Below, piece after piece: positions 22,778-30,789 of a stretch of DNA of 64,000 nt. The position numbers and the translations under genes were made by a program. Each line of letters opens with the position of its first letter. Position 1 is the first letter of the stretch. The DNA is from Stackebrandtia endophytica. Its GTDB lineage: Bacteria; Actinomycetota; Actinomycetes; Mycobacteriales; Micromonosporaceae. The notes under the pieces are model-generated. The model was not told the DNA's origin. It was given only the letters and a program-made list of their open reading frames with translations, and did not search any database. The stretch lies in the NCBI RefSeq assembly GCF_006716355.1, contig NZ_VFOW01000001.1:2666001-2730000 (forward strand), read 5' to 3'.

Positions 22778-23631
22778 GATGCTCCTGGCCAGCGAGACTG
22801 GGACTGGCTCGCCACCTCGCTGATGAGTGTTCTTGATTGGTTGGGGGACAGTGCTCGTGCGACGAGCTGTTCAAATGCCCGTTCACATGCCAGAGCATAT
22901 TTCCCTTCGGGATAGACCTCGCCAGCCGGAGTCTCGGAGTACACCGACTGTCCATCCTCGAACGTCAACAGGGTGAACTGGCCACGAGTTCCAGGATGCG
23001 CGCCCTCAGATGAGGGCATAACCTGCAATGACAGCTCTGGTCGCCGGGATGCCTGAAGAAGTGATTCATACTGTTCCGACATTGTTGGCAGGTCCCCCAC
23101 CTGCCGGTACAGAACTGCCTGATCCAGGATGACCCACATCCTCGTTGCGGACAGCCTCTCCTGTCTCGCAACGCGAAGGGTCACTTGTTTTTCAACTTGA
23201 CCGTCGCTCAACTCCGGCATGGTTCCCCGGATCATCGCCTCGGCGTAACGAGGCGTCTGCAATAGACCGTTGATGAGTATCGGTTCCCACGTTCGGATTT
23301 CGATCGCACTCGTCTCGATACCGATGTATGTCTCGTAGGTCTTCGGCAACGGCCCATACGTCGACCACCAGCCCGGCTGCTTGCCCGCCCGTGCCATGGC
23401 CACATATTCATCGACCTGTTCCGGTTTATCGACGCCAAAATGCCGAAGGAGCTCGCGTAGTTCCTTGGGTTTGATGCCCTGCTTGCCGCCCTCAAGCCGG
23501 TAGACCTTGCCGGGATCCCACTCCATTAGCCCCGCGACCTGAGGCCCGGTCAGCCCAGAGACTTCGCGTAGTCGACGCAGCTCAGAACCGAGTTGTCGCC
23601 GACGGATCGTCGGACTGTCCCTTTGGGTCAT
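22774..23631 (-). CDS. XRE-family regulator with DUF5753 sensor-like domain (WhiJ-type)
   Basis: A 285-residue DNA-binding protein. The HTH is at about residues 10-65 (LGSELRRLREVSGLTGPQVAGLMEWDPGKVYRLEGGKQGI). The C-terminal DUF5753 domain includes PGWWSTYG, YIGIETSAIEIRTWEPILINGLLQTPRYAEAMIRG and LDQAVLYRQVG, plus a late FTLLTFEDGQSVYSETPAG. I start at the second ATG (23631) because GGGAGA is spaced 8 nt from it. The gene is paired with DUF397 and diverges from two small genes; the operator array at 23653-23717 probably binds this protein. Confidence 0.92.
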   Translation of the reverse strand: MTQRDSPTIRRRQLGSELRRLREVSGLTGPQVAGLMEWDPGKVYRLEGGKQGIKPKELRELLRHFGVDKPEQVDEYVAMARAGKQPGWWSTYGPLPKTYETYIGIETSAIEIRTWEPILINGLLQTPRYAEAMIRGTMPELSDGQVEKQVTLRVARQERLSATRMWVILDQAVLYRQVGDLPTMSEQYESLLQASRRPELSLQVMPSSEGAHPGTRGQFTLLTFEDGQSVYSETPAGEVYPEGKYALACERAFEQLVARALSPNQSRTLISEVASQSQSRWPGAS

Positions 23632-23652
23632 ACAGATCATCTCCCTATCGCA

Positions 23653-23717
23653 GTGTCAGGTACATGACACTAGCGAAATTGCATAGTGTATTCCTACATG
23701 CTACGGTTCATAGTGTA
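23653..23717. promoter_or_regulatory. operator array between the XRE/DUF397 and small-protein operons
   Basis: The divergent region holds GTGTCA-N6-TGACAC (23653-23670), then ACACTA-N11-TAGTGT (23667-23689), and CATAGTGTA twice (23682-23690 and 23709-23717, 27 bp apart). Repeated TAGTGT half-sites in both orientations fit cooperative binding by the XRE protein and control of both operons. The AT-rich stretch 23674-23717 also suits promoters. Confidence 0.55.
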
Positions 23718-23776
23718 GTCATCACGTAACGGCCACTGGGGAGTGGCGAGGGTGGCTGCTTGAATGAGGGGGATGC

Positions 23777-24070
23777 ATGACTGTTCACGCATCAGATCTA
23801 TGGCGATGTTCCCAAAGCGACCGCTACGTCATCTGGCTACCGCTGCGGACCGGGATGTCCTTTGAGGGGGCTGCTCGGCGAGCACACGAGTTGGTGTTGG
23901 CGGGCCATCAAGGGCTCGGCGACGTCATCTGCGCGCCGGATACTCAGCTGGCGCTCGAATCCCACCCGGGCTCTCGCTGGCAGCTGTACGGCGAATCGAT
24001 CGCCTCAGTCTCCGAAGCACTGCGGCGCTTCGAGAACCGCAACAACGTGGAGGTGACCGGACATGGCTGA
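23777..24070 (+). CDS. small hypothetical protein of XRE/DUF397 neighbourhood
   Basis: A 97-residue protein of unknown function (WRCSQSDRYVIWLPLRTGMSFEGAARRAHELVLAGHQGLGDVICAP). A GAGGGGG sequence precedes the ATG. The gene is divergent from the XRE regulator across the operator array and overlaps the next gene by 8 bp, so the two are cotranscribed. It has a predicted alpha/beta fold and no catalytic motif. Similar small genes beside XRE-DUF397 pairs are common in streptomycetes and relatives. Confidence 0.7.
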   Translation: MTVHASDLWRCSQSDRYVIWLPLRTGMSFEGAARRAHELVLAGHQGLGDVICAPDTQLALESHPGSRWQLYGESIASVSEALRRFENRNNVEVTGHG

Positions 24071-24386
24071 CAACGACAACCGTAGGCCGCTCACGATGCA
24101 CCCGACCGACGCGGCACTCGGCACCAAACTGTTGGCGCAACGGGTGATTCGCAGTCTGGCCTGCGATCACGTGATGGTCTCGGCCGAGGACGACGCGACC
24201 AGCTGCGTCTGCGATCCGGCCGAGTGCGGCTGGCACCGCGCGAAGGTAGCGCTGATCGCGGCCGGCTATCGCCGCTTCGATGTCCCTGAGGAGAGCGAGC
24301 CGACGGTCATCTGGGTCATTCCCGGAACCAGCGTTGTTCCCGGGGTCATCCATCGCCGCAAAACCGAAGAACAACCAGAGCCTTAA
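24063..24386 (+). CDS. small hypothetical protein with a Cys/His cluster
   Basis: A 107-residue protein. The central region CDHVMVSAEDDATSCVCDPAECGWHRAKVAL contains four Cys and two His that could bind a metal. C-terminal strands (PTVIWVIPGTSVVPGVIHRR) precede an acidic tail. GGAGGTGA lies upstream of the ATG, inside the previous gene. No known domain is recognised. It ends 20 bp before a strong hairpin. Confidence 0.7.
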   Translation: MADNDNRRPLTMHPTDAALGTKLLAQRVIRSLACDHVMVSAEDDATSCVCDPAECGWHRAKVALIAAGYRRFDVPEESEPTVIWVIPGTSVVPGVIHRRKTEEQPEP

Positions 24387-24406
24387 CCACATTTCCCCCT
24401 GGGAAA

Positions 24407-24461
24407 CCGACTGCCGCTCCGTCGCCAAGACGCCAATCAAGATGACCGGAGCGGCAGTCGG
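24407..24461 (+). terminator. large inverted repeat / terminator after the small-protein operon
   Basis: A perfect 15-bp stem (CCGACTGCCGCTCCG / CGGAGCGGCAGTCGG) encloses a 25-nt loop. It follows the stop at 24386 by 20 bp. There is no U-tract. The large loop is more than a terminator requires, so a protein-binding or small-RNA role is also possible. Confidence 0.55.
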
Positions 24462-24482
24462 GCAAAGAATCCGAGGATTCCC

Positions 24483-24860
24483 ATGCAATCGGTAACCGTA
24501 CCGTATCTACTGCTCATCACCGTGGCCGTCACGTTGGCCGTTCTCACGCTGACGACGACCGCCCTGACGATTCAACAGTCGTCGGCCAGACGCGCCGTCG
24601 ACCTGTCCAGACCCTCGCCGCACACCAATCGCACCGATTGCCCGCGGCCGGGGTGCACGATCGTCCATCCCCGGGCCGGACGTCACCGGGCCGACCCACA
24701 GCCCGATACTCCATTTAAGATAGTCATCGCCACGCTGGCGCTGGTCGTGCGAGGTGGCCGCCGCCGGCACCATCGCCGCCGGTCCACGCAGATCGGTGGG
24801 AGTCGCCACGCACTGGAGCAGCGACCGACGCCGTATCGCAGATCAGCCCGCCGTAGCTAA
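24483..24860 (+). CDS. small single-pass membrane protein, doubtful C-terminus
   Basis: A 125-residue frame. It starts with one transmembrane helix (VPYLLLITVAVTLAVLTLTTTAL) and a cytoplasmic tail with CPRPGC and many Arg/His. The basic C-terminal part (RRRHHRRRSTQIGG) looks like shifted-frame translation of GC-rich DNA, so the real gene may be shorter or absent. A weak GAGG precedes the ATG. It follows the hairpin at 24407-24461. No homologue is recognised. Confidence 0.4.
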   Translation: MQSVTVPYLLLITVAVTLAVLTLTTTALTIQQSSARRAVDLSRPSPHTNRTDCPRPGCTIVHPRAGRHRADPQPDTPFKIVIATLALVVRGGRRRHHRRRSTQIGGSRHALEQRPTPYRRSARRS

Positions 24861-24903
24861 CGGATCGCCGCTCGAACGAACGGCTCGCCGCATCGACCCG
24901 CGC

Positions 24904-25566
24904 CTATGGCGTGCGTCGGATCAGGCGGATGCCGTAGGCGACCAGCCAGACCACCCAGATCAGCCAACCGGTGAGACCGATCGGGCCGAGCGAACCGCCG
25001 TTCTGGGTGACGGGGTAGCTCAGTGTCGCACCCGCGAATTGGAGTGTCGCGGCGAGGAATCCGAGTGCCGCCAACCAGTTCGGGATGATGCCGGATCGCC
25101 GACCGCACATGCTGAGTCCGATGAGGGCGGTCGCGAGGAAGGTTCCGTTGAGCGCGATGATCGCGTCGTGCAGCGCGAATGTCGCGACGCTTTCCGGGTC
25201 GGCCACCAGCGCGATCCGGCTCGCGATGACCACCACGAAGGCACCGTTCTGCAGGAGGACTCCCGCGAATCCGACGAGTGCCCATGCCTCGCCGCGGTCG
25301 CGTTCGCCGCGCCAGGTGATCGCGACGACGGCGGCTCCGAAGATGGTGATCAGCAGCCACCCCGCTGGTATCAGCGCCGCTGTCGTACCGACGATTCCGC
25401 CGTTGGTGCTGAAGTATGCGGTGACATCGGCCATGTCGGCACCGGGGGCGGGTTGCCCGGCCGGCAACGCGATCGCGTTGCCGAGGACGATCATGGTGGC
25501 GAAACCGATGGCTCCGATGCCGCCGATTCGCGTGAAGGTCAACCAGGATTTGACTTTATGCAACAT
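24904..25566 (-). CDS. TetR-controlled multi-pass membrane protein
   Basis: A 220-residue integral membrane protein with six hydrophobic segments (IGAIGFATMIVLGNAIAL, ALIPAGWLLITIFGAAVVAI, LVGFAGVLLQNGAFVVVIAS and others), ending in VWLVAYGIRLIRRTP. DUF4386-type proteins look similar but I cannot confirm membership. The start is placed at MLHKVKS because the further upstream open frame runs into the TetR gene. No Shine-Dalgarno is visible. It is divergent from the TetR regulator with 29 bp between start codons and carries the operator over its own ATG, so repression is expected. Confidence 0.75.
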   Translation of the reverse strand: MLHKVKSWLTFTRIGGIGAIGFATMIVLGNAIALPAGQPAPGADMADVTAYFSTNGGIVGTTAALIPAGWLLITIFGAAVVAITWRGERDRGEAWALVGFAGVLLQNGAFVVVIASRIALVADPESVATFALHDAIIALNGTFLATALIGLSMCGRRSGIIPNWLAALGFLAATLQFAGATLSYPVTQNGGSLGPIGLTGWLIWVVWLVAYGIRLIRRTP

Positions 25567-25578
25567 ATATTGAATATA
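25566..25578. promoter_or_regulatory. 13-bp palindromic TetR operator
   Basis: TATATT-G-AATATA is a perfect palindrome in the 29-bp space between two divergent start codons, and its first base is part of the membrane protein's ATG. Being very AT-rich in a GC-rich genome, it stands out. Binding of the adjacent TetR protein would block both promoters. Confidence 0.6.
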
Positions 25579-25595
25579 ACTAATGGAAGGTGAAA

Positions 25596-26231
25596 ATGGT
25601 GGACGGACCCGACCGACGCCGATACGAATCGCTGCGCCGCACCGCACAGGCGAAGGAGACTCGCGCCCAGATCGCCGTCGCTGCAAGGGAACTGTTCATC
25701 TCACGCGGCTGGGCGGCCACGACGATCCGTGATGTCGCCGAGCTCGCGGGCGTCTCGGTCCCAACGGTGTATTCCGCCTATCAGAACAAGACCGGATTGG
25801 CGCTGGCCCTGGCCGACGCCGCCAATCTGTCGGCCGATCTCACTCGGATGGTGGCCGAGCTCGAAGCCGACGATGGTTCCCCACAGCGACAACTCGCCGC
25901 GATGGCCGGATACGACCGGCGCCTGTTCGAACTCCAAGGTGAACTGATCGTCCGCATACGTGAAGCGGGACGCAGCACACCCGAACTGGCCGAGGTCTAT
26001 CGGAACGGTCGACGGGGCGCCGACCAGACCCGATACCAGGTGTTCGAGTCCTGGCCACAAGGCACGCTGCGACCCGGATTGGACATCGACGGCGCCGTCG
26101 ACATCTACGCGGCACTGTGCAATGTCGACGTTTATCTCACCTTGACGGTGGAGCGGGAATGGAACCCCGACCGAGTCGAGGAATGGTGGGGCGGGGTGCT
26201 GGAGCGGGAACTGCTCGCCCCCGGACGGTGA
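25596..26231 (+). CDS. TetR/AcrR family transcriptional regulator
   Basis: A 211-residue repressor. The N-terminal HTH (about 20-66) reads TRAQIAVAARELFISRGWAATTIRDVAELAGVSVPTVYSAYQNKTGLALALADAA, the classic TetR recognition helix. The C-terminal ligand domain is helical and family-variable. I choose the ATG at 25596 over the in-frame GTG at 25590 because GGAAGG is well spaced for it. It probably regulates itself and the divergent membrane protein through the palindrome at 25566-25578. Confidence 0.92.
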   Translation: MVDGPDRRRYESLRRTAQAKETRAQIAVAARELFISRGWAATTIRDVAELAGVSVPTVYSAYQNKTGLALALADAANLSADLTRMVAELEADDGSPQRQLAAMAGYDRRLFELQGELIVRIREAGRSTPELAEVYRNGRRGADQTRYQVFESWPQGTLRPGLDIDGAVDIYAALCNVDVYLTLTVEREWNPDRVEEWWGGVLERELLAPGR

Positions 26232-26262
26232 CTCGTCCACGGTGAATCTGCGGCGGCCACGC

Positions 26263-26268
26263 TACTGT
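26263..26268 (+). promoter_or_regulatory. -10 box of a probable leaderless promoter
   Basis: TACTGT ends 7 nt before the ATG at 26276; the intervening GGAGA is too close to be an effective ribosome-binding site. Confidence 0.4.
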
Positions 26269-26275
26269 TCGGAGA

Positions 26276-27121
26276 ATGTGCGTCTCCGCCGGTGCCGCTG
26301 AGTTCTCCTCGACCATCATCTACTCCGGTCGGCGGGACCACCCCGAGCACGGACTGATCCACGTGCTCGGCTACCAGAACAGCGCCGTAAATCTGGCACC
26401 CGGCCCCAACGCGATGCTGCTGCATGTTCCCACCCGGCAGCTTCGACCCGATCAGTTCATCTCCATCGACCGCGACCGCGAGGTCCTGTCCCGGATGGGT
26501 CGGATGGTCGACAGAAGCAGCAGCGTCAGTCGAGCTGCCTCCATGGATTGGATGAGCGGCGACGTTCACGTCTTCGACCATGACCTGTACACCGTCGTCG
26601 TCGCCGACGATCCGCTGAGAATTCCCGATGCGTTGTCCAGGGTCGAGCCGAGGAAGCGTCCCGACCTCACCGCCGACCTCCTGGAATTCTATTCCATTAT
26701 GTATAGCAATCATGTCATGGTGTTGTGCTGCTTCGACAACGCCGACGTTCGCGAATCCGCACCGATTCTATTGTGGTATCGACCAACGGACCCGGACCGG
26801 CTGGTCATGCCCGCCATCGACGCCCACACCGGGCGGCCGCCACTACTAGGAGCGCCGGTGAGACGCGACCATGTACTGGTCTTCGGAACCGATGCGGCAG
26901 CCGACGGGTGGGGCACCTCGATGACCTACCCGCGACGACTGCGCCGCAAGACGCGGTCGTTTCTGCCCGATGCAGTAGGCGGATTCTCGCTGTCGTCACT
27001 GCAAGTATCGACCGGCACCCCTCATCCGTTGGCCTTCAACGGCGACTTCGCCATAGCCCATACCAACCTGCTCGAAGCACGCTTGGACCGAGTCGTCCTG
27101 GCCACACCAGACGGCAGCTGA
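26276..27121 (+). CDS. uncharacterised cytoplasmic protein
   Basis: A 281-residue protein with no signal peptide or membrane segment. It begins MCVSAGAAEFSSTIIYSGRRDHPEHGLIHVLGYQNSAVN, then GPNAMLLHVPTRQLRPDQFISIDR, a central SNHVMVLCCFDN, and a C-terminal PHPLAFNGDFAIAHTNLLEARLDRVVL. Cys2 directly after the initiator Met, followed by a self-contained beta-rich sequence, is reminiscent of N-terminal-nucleophile enzymes, but the evidence is thin. No family is recognised. The nearest gene on its left is TetR, 44 bp upstream on the same strand. Confidence 0.65.
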   Translation: MCVSAGAAEFSSTIIYSGRRDHPEHGLIHVLGYQNSAVNLAPGPNAMLLHVPTRQLRPDQFISIDRDREVLSRMGRMVDRSSSVSRAASMDWMSGDVHVFDHDLYTVVVADDPLRIPDALSRVEPRKRPDLTADLLEFYSIMYSNHVMVLCCFDNADVRESAPILLWYRPTDPDRLVMPAIDAHTGRPPLLGAPVRRDHVLVFGTDAAADGWGTSMTYPRRLRRKTRSFLPDAVGGFSLSSLQVSTGTPHPLAFNGDFAIAHTNLLEARLDRVVLATPDGS

Positions 27122-27154
27122 CGATCAGGTGTCATGGCCAACTACCGACCAGCT

Positions 27155-28237
27155 TCAGCTGGGGCAGGTCGCCCACCACGAGCTGGGTAGGGTGGAATCG
27201 GATTCGTCGGGACCACCCACCTGGTAGTCGAACAACCTCAGCTGCTCATTCGCGATTTCAAACCCCAACTTCGACGTGTCCACCATGCATGTGAGGCTGA
27301 CATCCTCGTCGTCATCGTTCAGGCGAGTTCCCACACCAGACAATTCTACTATGCCCGGTATCCGATCGACGACGATGAATCCATCCTCAGCCTGCACACC
27401 GGTGACGACCGGATACTGTTGTATCGTCCATGTTAGATCTTCGAGCTCGTAGTAGGTCCTCCCCGACTCGCCGCGTACCGAGTGAGCCACGCCGAATGGA
27501 CAACCTTGAAGTGTGAACTGCCGTTTGGCCGCACAGTCATCGAGCAGCAGATCGACCTGCCGTTGTAGTTCCTGTTCACCGGATTCCGTCAACGAGGCCG
27601 CCTCAGATTCATCGGCGCCGGTCACCACGACACCATTGACCAGCAAGCGCTCGGCGGAGTCGGCGTCAACCAGTTCGGAGGCGATGGACTGCAACCGATA
27701 CAACCCAGGAAACAACGCGAACTGGTGCGGCTGGGCAGGATCCACCTCTACCTGTTCATCATTGGCCGCCACGACACCCAGAAGTGAACTCTGGAACGAC
27801 ACCGTCACGAACGGGTTGGTGATCTGCCAGGTTTCGCCGTGCCCCGCAAGTGCGAACACCCCGGATGCCGTCCGGCCGTCAGAAGCGCTGATGATGGCGA
27901 CGACCACGATGTTGCGGTACTCGGTGGTCGCCTGGTGGAGACTTTCGACCTCCCAATCGGGGTCGATCGCGTCAGCGGTGAGCAGTCTGTCGTCGTACTC
28001 GGAATACGAGGTGGTGTACTCAAGTGCCGCATCCACATCACGTTCCTTGACTGAAGTGAGATAGCCGCGCACGACATCAACGGCCGAATGGCCGCCTCCG
28101 GCAGCCAGATGTTCGAGCACTCCGATGCTCACCATCGTCGCGGCTATCAGCATAGCCAGGCTCATGAACATCCATCCGACCTGGTGATGCCCACTTCGCA
28201 TTACTCGTCGATGCATGACGGCGACGTGATCGAGCAT
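27155..28237 (-). CDS. membrane-anchored extracellular protein of unknown function
   Basis: A 360-residue protein with a short cytoplasmic N-terminus, one helix (WMFMSLAMLIAATMVSIGVL) and a large external domain. Residues after the helix (HSAVDVVRGYLTSVKERDVDAALEYTTSY) resemble the NTF2/DUF4878 fold that begins many actinobacterial surface proteins. The domain has Cys in DDCAAKRQFTLQGCPFG. The ATG at 28237 is favoured by AAAGG 11 nt upstream and a TATGTT box at 28271-28276 on this strand. It diverges from 28332, and the two may share a promoter region. Confidence 0.68.
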   Translation of the reverse strand: MLDHVAVMHRRVMRSGHHQVGWMFMSLAMLIAATMVSIGVLEHLAAGGGHSAVDVVRGYLTSVKERDVDAALEYTTSYSEYDDRLLTADAIDPDWEVESLHQATTEYRNIVVVAIISASDGRTASGVFALAGHGETWQITNPFVTVSFQSSLLGVVAANDEQVEVDPAQPHQFALFPGLYRLQSIASELVDADSAERLLVNGVVVTGADESEAASLTESGEQELQRQVDLLLDDCAAKRQFTLQGCPFGVAHSVRGESGRTYYELEDLTWTIQQYPVVTGVQAEDGFIVVDRIPGIVELSGVGTRLNDDDEDVSLTCMVDTSKLGFEIANEQLRLFDYQVGGPDESDSTLPSSWWATCPS

Positions 28238-28270
28238 GACGGACCGACCTTTCAGAGCACTGTCCATCAG

Positions 28271-28325
28271 AACATAATGGTGCAGCCCAACATATTGCGA
28301 CCAACTGGGCACGTCAGGCTATTGT
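28271..28325. promoter_or_regulatory. divergent promoter region of two surface-protein genes
   Basis: On the minus strand TATGTT (28271-28276) serves the gene starting at 28237. On the plus strand TATTGT (28320-28325) ends 6 nt before the ATG at 28332. The two -10 boxes face away from each other. Confidence 0.4.
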
Positions 28326-28331
28326 GTGCGC

Positions 28332-29234
28332 ATGGCCGAACCGTCCAGCGCTCCATATGGGATTCAGCAGTCCATCCCGCGCCCGAGATCGGGAGCGACC
28401 CCGTTCGTCGCCATCTCACTGGTGTCGTTGGCCTGCGCCTCATTGACGATGATCACCCTGTACCTGACCGTCCCCGCACCCGCGACATTGGTGGTCACCG
28501 AGGCCTGGCTGGAACAGACCGTGGCCCAATCCGGTCCCGGCACCGGCCCAGGATTCACCGAGCCGGCACCCGAGTCCAGCGACGACGGCGAACTCCGGGT
28601 CGAAGAGTTCGGCTATTCCGTCATCGAGCGCCCCACCAGTCGACCGGTGGTCTCGTGGGGTGCGATCGTCGTCAACGACAGTGATGAGATGGCGGGCCAG
28701 GGCCAGGTCCGCGTCCTGTTCTCCGATGTAAACGGTGCGCCGGTTCAACTCTCCGACTCGCATGTCACGGTCCCCCCAATTCCGCCGAACGGACGCATCG
28801 GTATCGGCAATGTGACCTATGTGAGCGATCCCGACATCACCGACCTTCGCCTCGACGTGGGACAAGCCGGATGGTGGAATCTCGCCTCATCGACGCCGGT
28901 CGCCACGATGTCCACCGGTGAGGTCCAAGCTCAATGGGCTCCGCGGGACCATCCGCCAGCAGAATGGACGAATGTGGATCCCGATGCCGAACCAGGCGAC
29001 TACGACCGCATCTATCTGCGCTTCCACGTCGATTCACAGCACAGTGGCATAGTGGACTCGGCAGGAGCCGTCGCCGTCTACCGTGACGACACCGGTGCCA
29101 TCATCGGCGCCACAATGGCGCCCGGCTTGGAGGCTCCCAACATCATCCCGCCTGGTTCCTCGTACCAACTCATGCAGTCCCAGGACAATCCGCCACCGGA
29201 ATACGAGGCAATAGAGATATACGTTCACCTGTAG
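28332..29234 (+). CDS. membrane-anchored beta-rich extracellular protein
   Basis: A 300-residue protein with one N-terminal helix (FVAISLVSLACASLTMITLYLTV) and an external part made of two similar beta domains. The first reads ELRVEEFGYSVIERPTSRPVVSWGAIVVNDSDEMAGQGQVRVLF. The second (YLRFHVDSQHSGIVDSAGAVAVYRDDTGAIIGATMAPG ... IPPGSSYQLM) is FxLYD-like. The function is unknown. The ATG is chosen because the TATTGT box lies 6 nt upstream; the in-frame GTG at 28326 would sit inside the promoter. Convergent with the chitinase gene. Confidence 0.68.
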   Translation: MAEPSSAPYGIQQSIPRPRSGATPFVAISLVSLACASLTMITLYLTVPAPATLVVTEAWLEQTVAQSGPGTGPGFTEPAPESSDDGELRVEEFGYSVIERPTSRPVVSWGAIVVNDSDEMAGQGQVRVLFSDVNGAPVQLSDSHVTVPPIPPNGRIGIGNVTYVSDPDITDLRLDVGQAGWWNLASSTPVATMSTGEVQAQWAPRDHPPAEWTNVDPDAEPGDYDRIYLRFHVDSQHSGIVDSAGAVAVYRDDTGAIIGATMAPGLEAPNIIPPGSSYQLMQSQDNPPPEYEAIEIYVHL

Positions 29235-29255
29235 TGGCAAGCGCATCAGGCATGA

Positions 29256-29291
29256 CACCGGCCGGACGTCGGTGTGGACGCCCGGCCGGTG
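29256..29291. terminator. bidirectional terminator between convergent genes
   Basis: CACCGGCCGG ... CCGGCCGGTG forms a perfect 10-bp stem around a 16-nt loop. It lies 22 bp after the surface-protein stop and 11 bp after the chitinase stop on the opposite strand. Confidence 0.65.
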
Positions 29292-29302
29292 GAGTGGGAG
29301 GG

Positions 29303-30778
29303 TCAGGTTCTCAGGGCGCCGTCGATCGCGGTGATCAGTTCACCGTTGGCGGTGTCGCCGGACAGTTCCCAGAAGAACGCACCGGCTAGGTTCTGGGATT
29401 TCGCCCAGGCGATCTTGGTGGCGATGGTTGCGGGAGTGTCGTAGCTCCACCAGTTGCTGCCACAGTGGGCATAGGCGGTTCCGGCGACGGTTCCGTTGGA
29501 GGGACAGCTGTTCTTCAGGACCTTGTAGTCCTCAATGCCCTGCTCGTAGGTTCCCGGTGCCGGGCCGGTGGCGGTGCCACCCGGCTCCGATTGGGACACT
29601 CCGGTCCAACCTCGACCGTAGAATCCGAGTCCCAATAGGAGTTTCGTACTGGGTATCCCCTTGCCTTTCAATTTCGTGATGGCCGCTTCGCTGTTGAAGC
29701 CCTCGGAGGGGATGCCGTCGTAACCGGTCAACGGTGAATGGGGAGCTGTGGGCCCGGTGGGCGCCCAGGCACCGAAGAAGTCGTAGGTCATGACCATGTA
29801 GAAGTCGACGTACTGCGCGGCTCCGGCGTAGTCGGCGACGTCGAGTTTCCCGCCGTCGCTGGCGTCGGCGGTGATCGCGGCGGTGACGAGGTTGTCGGAG
29901 CCGAACTTGGCCCGCAGCGCCTGCATCAGGTTGCGGTAGGCGTCGAATCCGCTGTCGTCACAGCTGAGACCACAGGCGTTCGGGTATTCCCAGTCGATGT
30001 CGATGCCGTCGAACACGTCGGCCCACCGCGGGTCTTCAACCAGGTTGTAGCAGGATTCGGCGAAGGCCGCCGGGTTCTGAGCCGCCTGGGTGAACCCACC
30101 GGACCAGGTCCAGCCGCCGAACGACCAGATGACCTTGATGTGCGGGTACATCGCCTTCAGTTTGCGCAACTGGTTGAAGTTGCCGCGCAGTTCGCCGGCG
30201 TCCCAGCTGTCGGAGGTTCCGTCCACGCTTTCACCGGGTCCGTAGAACCGGTCGTAGTCGGCGTAGCTGTCGCCGATCGTGCATTGTCCGTTCTGGACGT
30301 TTCCGAAGGCGTACATGATGTGGGTGAGCTTCTCGGCGGAACCACTGGTGTGGATGTTCTTCACGTGGTATCCACGCTGGTAGATGCCCCATTGGGCGAA
30401 GTATCCGACGTTGTACTCCCCCACCGCCGGGGGCTCGCCCGGTTCGCCGGGTTCACCGGGTTCGCCGGGTTCGCCGGGTTCGCCCGGCTCTCCGGGTTCT
30501 CCCGGGTCGGTGCAGGAGCCGATCAGGGTCCAGACACCCCATTCGCCTCCGCCTCCGGGTTCTTCACCCTGGGTCCACCATTTGGCACGGTATTCGTTGC
30601 CGTTGTGGCTGACCTCGTCACCTCCGTTGTAGACGGCGGTGCTCGACCAGGCGGTGCGGGTGCATTCGGCTGCGATCGTGGAGTCTTCGGCTTGGGCGGT
30701 GCTACTCGGGCTGAGTCCGACCAGGGCTACCGCGATCACTGCGGCGCCGGTGAGGATGGACTTGAGTCGACTTCTCAT
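29303..30778 (-). CDS. secreted GH18 chitinase with N-terminal CBM5/12 domain
   Basis: A 491-residue exported endo-acting chitinase that cleaves beta-1,4-GlcNAc chains. Signal peptide at residues 1-30 (RLKSILTGAAVIAVALVGLS ... AQA). A CBM5/12-like chitin-binding domain (about 36-90, TAWSSTAVYNGGDEVSHNGNEYRAKWW) is joined by eight GEP repeats (93-116) to a GH18 barrel. SxGGW lies near 219 and the catalytic DGIDIDWE at 257-264 (proton donor Glu264); MTYDFFGAW follows. AGGAGG precedes the ATG, with a palindromic operator just upstream. Released amino sugars could feed the operon at 32172-37026. Confidence 0.95.
   Translation of the reverse strand: MRSRLKSILTGAAVIAVALVGLSPSSTAQAEDSTIAAECTRTAWSSTAVYNGGDEVSHNGNEYRAKWWTQGEEPGGGGEWGVWTLIGSCTDPGEPGEPGEPGEPGEPGEPGEPGEPPAVGEYNVGYFAQWGIYQRGYHVKNIHTSGSAEKLTHIMYAFGNVQNGQCTIGDSYADYDRFYGPGESVDGTSDSWDAGELRGNFNQLRKLKAMYPHIKVIWSFGGWTWSGGFTQAAQNPAAFAESCYNLVEDPRWADVFDGIDIDWEYPNACGLSCDDSGFDAYRNLMQALRAKFGSDNLVTAAITADASDGGKLDVADYAGAAQYVDFYMVMTYDFFGAWAPTGPTAPHSPLTGYDGIPSEGFNSEAAITKLKGKGIPSTKLLLGLGFYGRGWTGVSQSEPGGTATGPAPGTYEQGIEDYKVLKNSCPSNGTVAGTAYAHCGSNWWSYDTPATIATKIAWAKSQNLAGAFFWELSGDTANGELITAIDGALRT
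30431..30502 (-). repeat. 9-bp tandem repeat encoding (Gly-Glu-Pro)8 linker
   Basis: Eight consecutive 9-bp units encode GEP between the chitin-binding and catalytic domains. Third-position variation between units shows purifying selection on the peptide rather than a very recent expansion. Confidence 0.85.
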
Positions 30779-30789
30779 GATGTCCTCCT

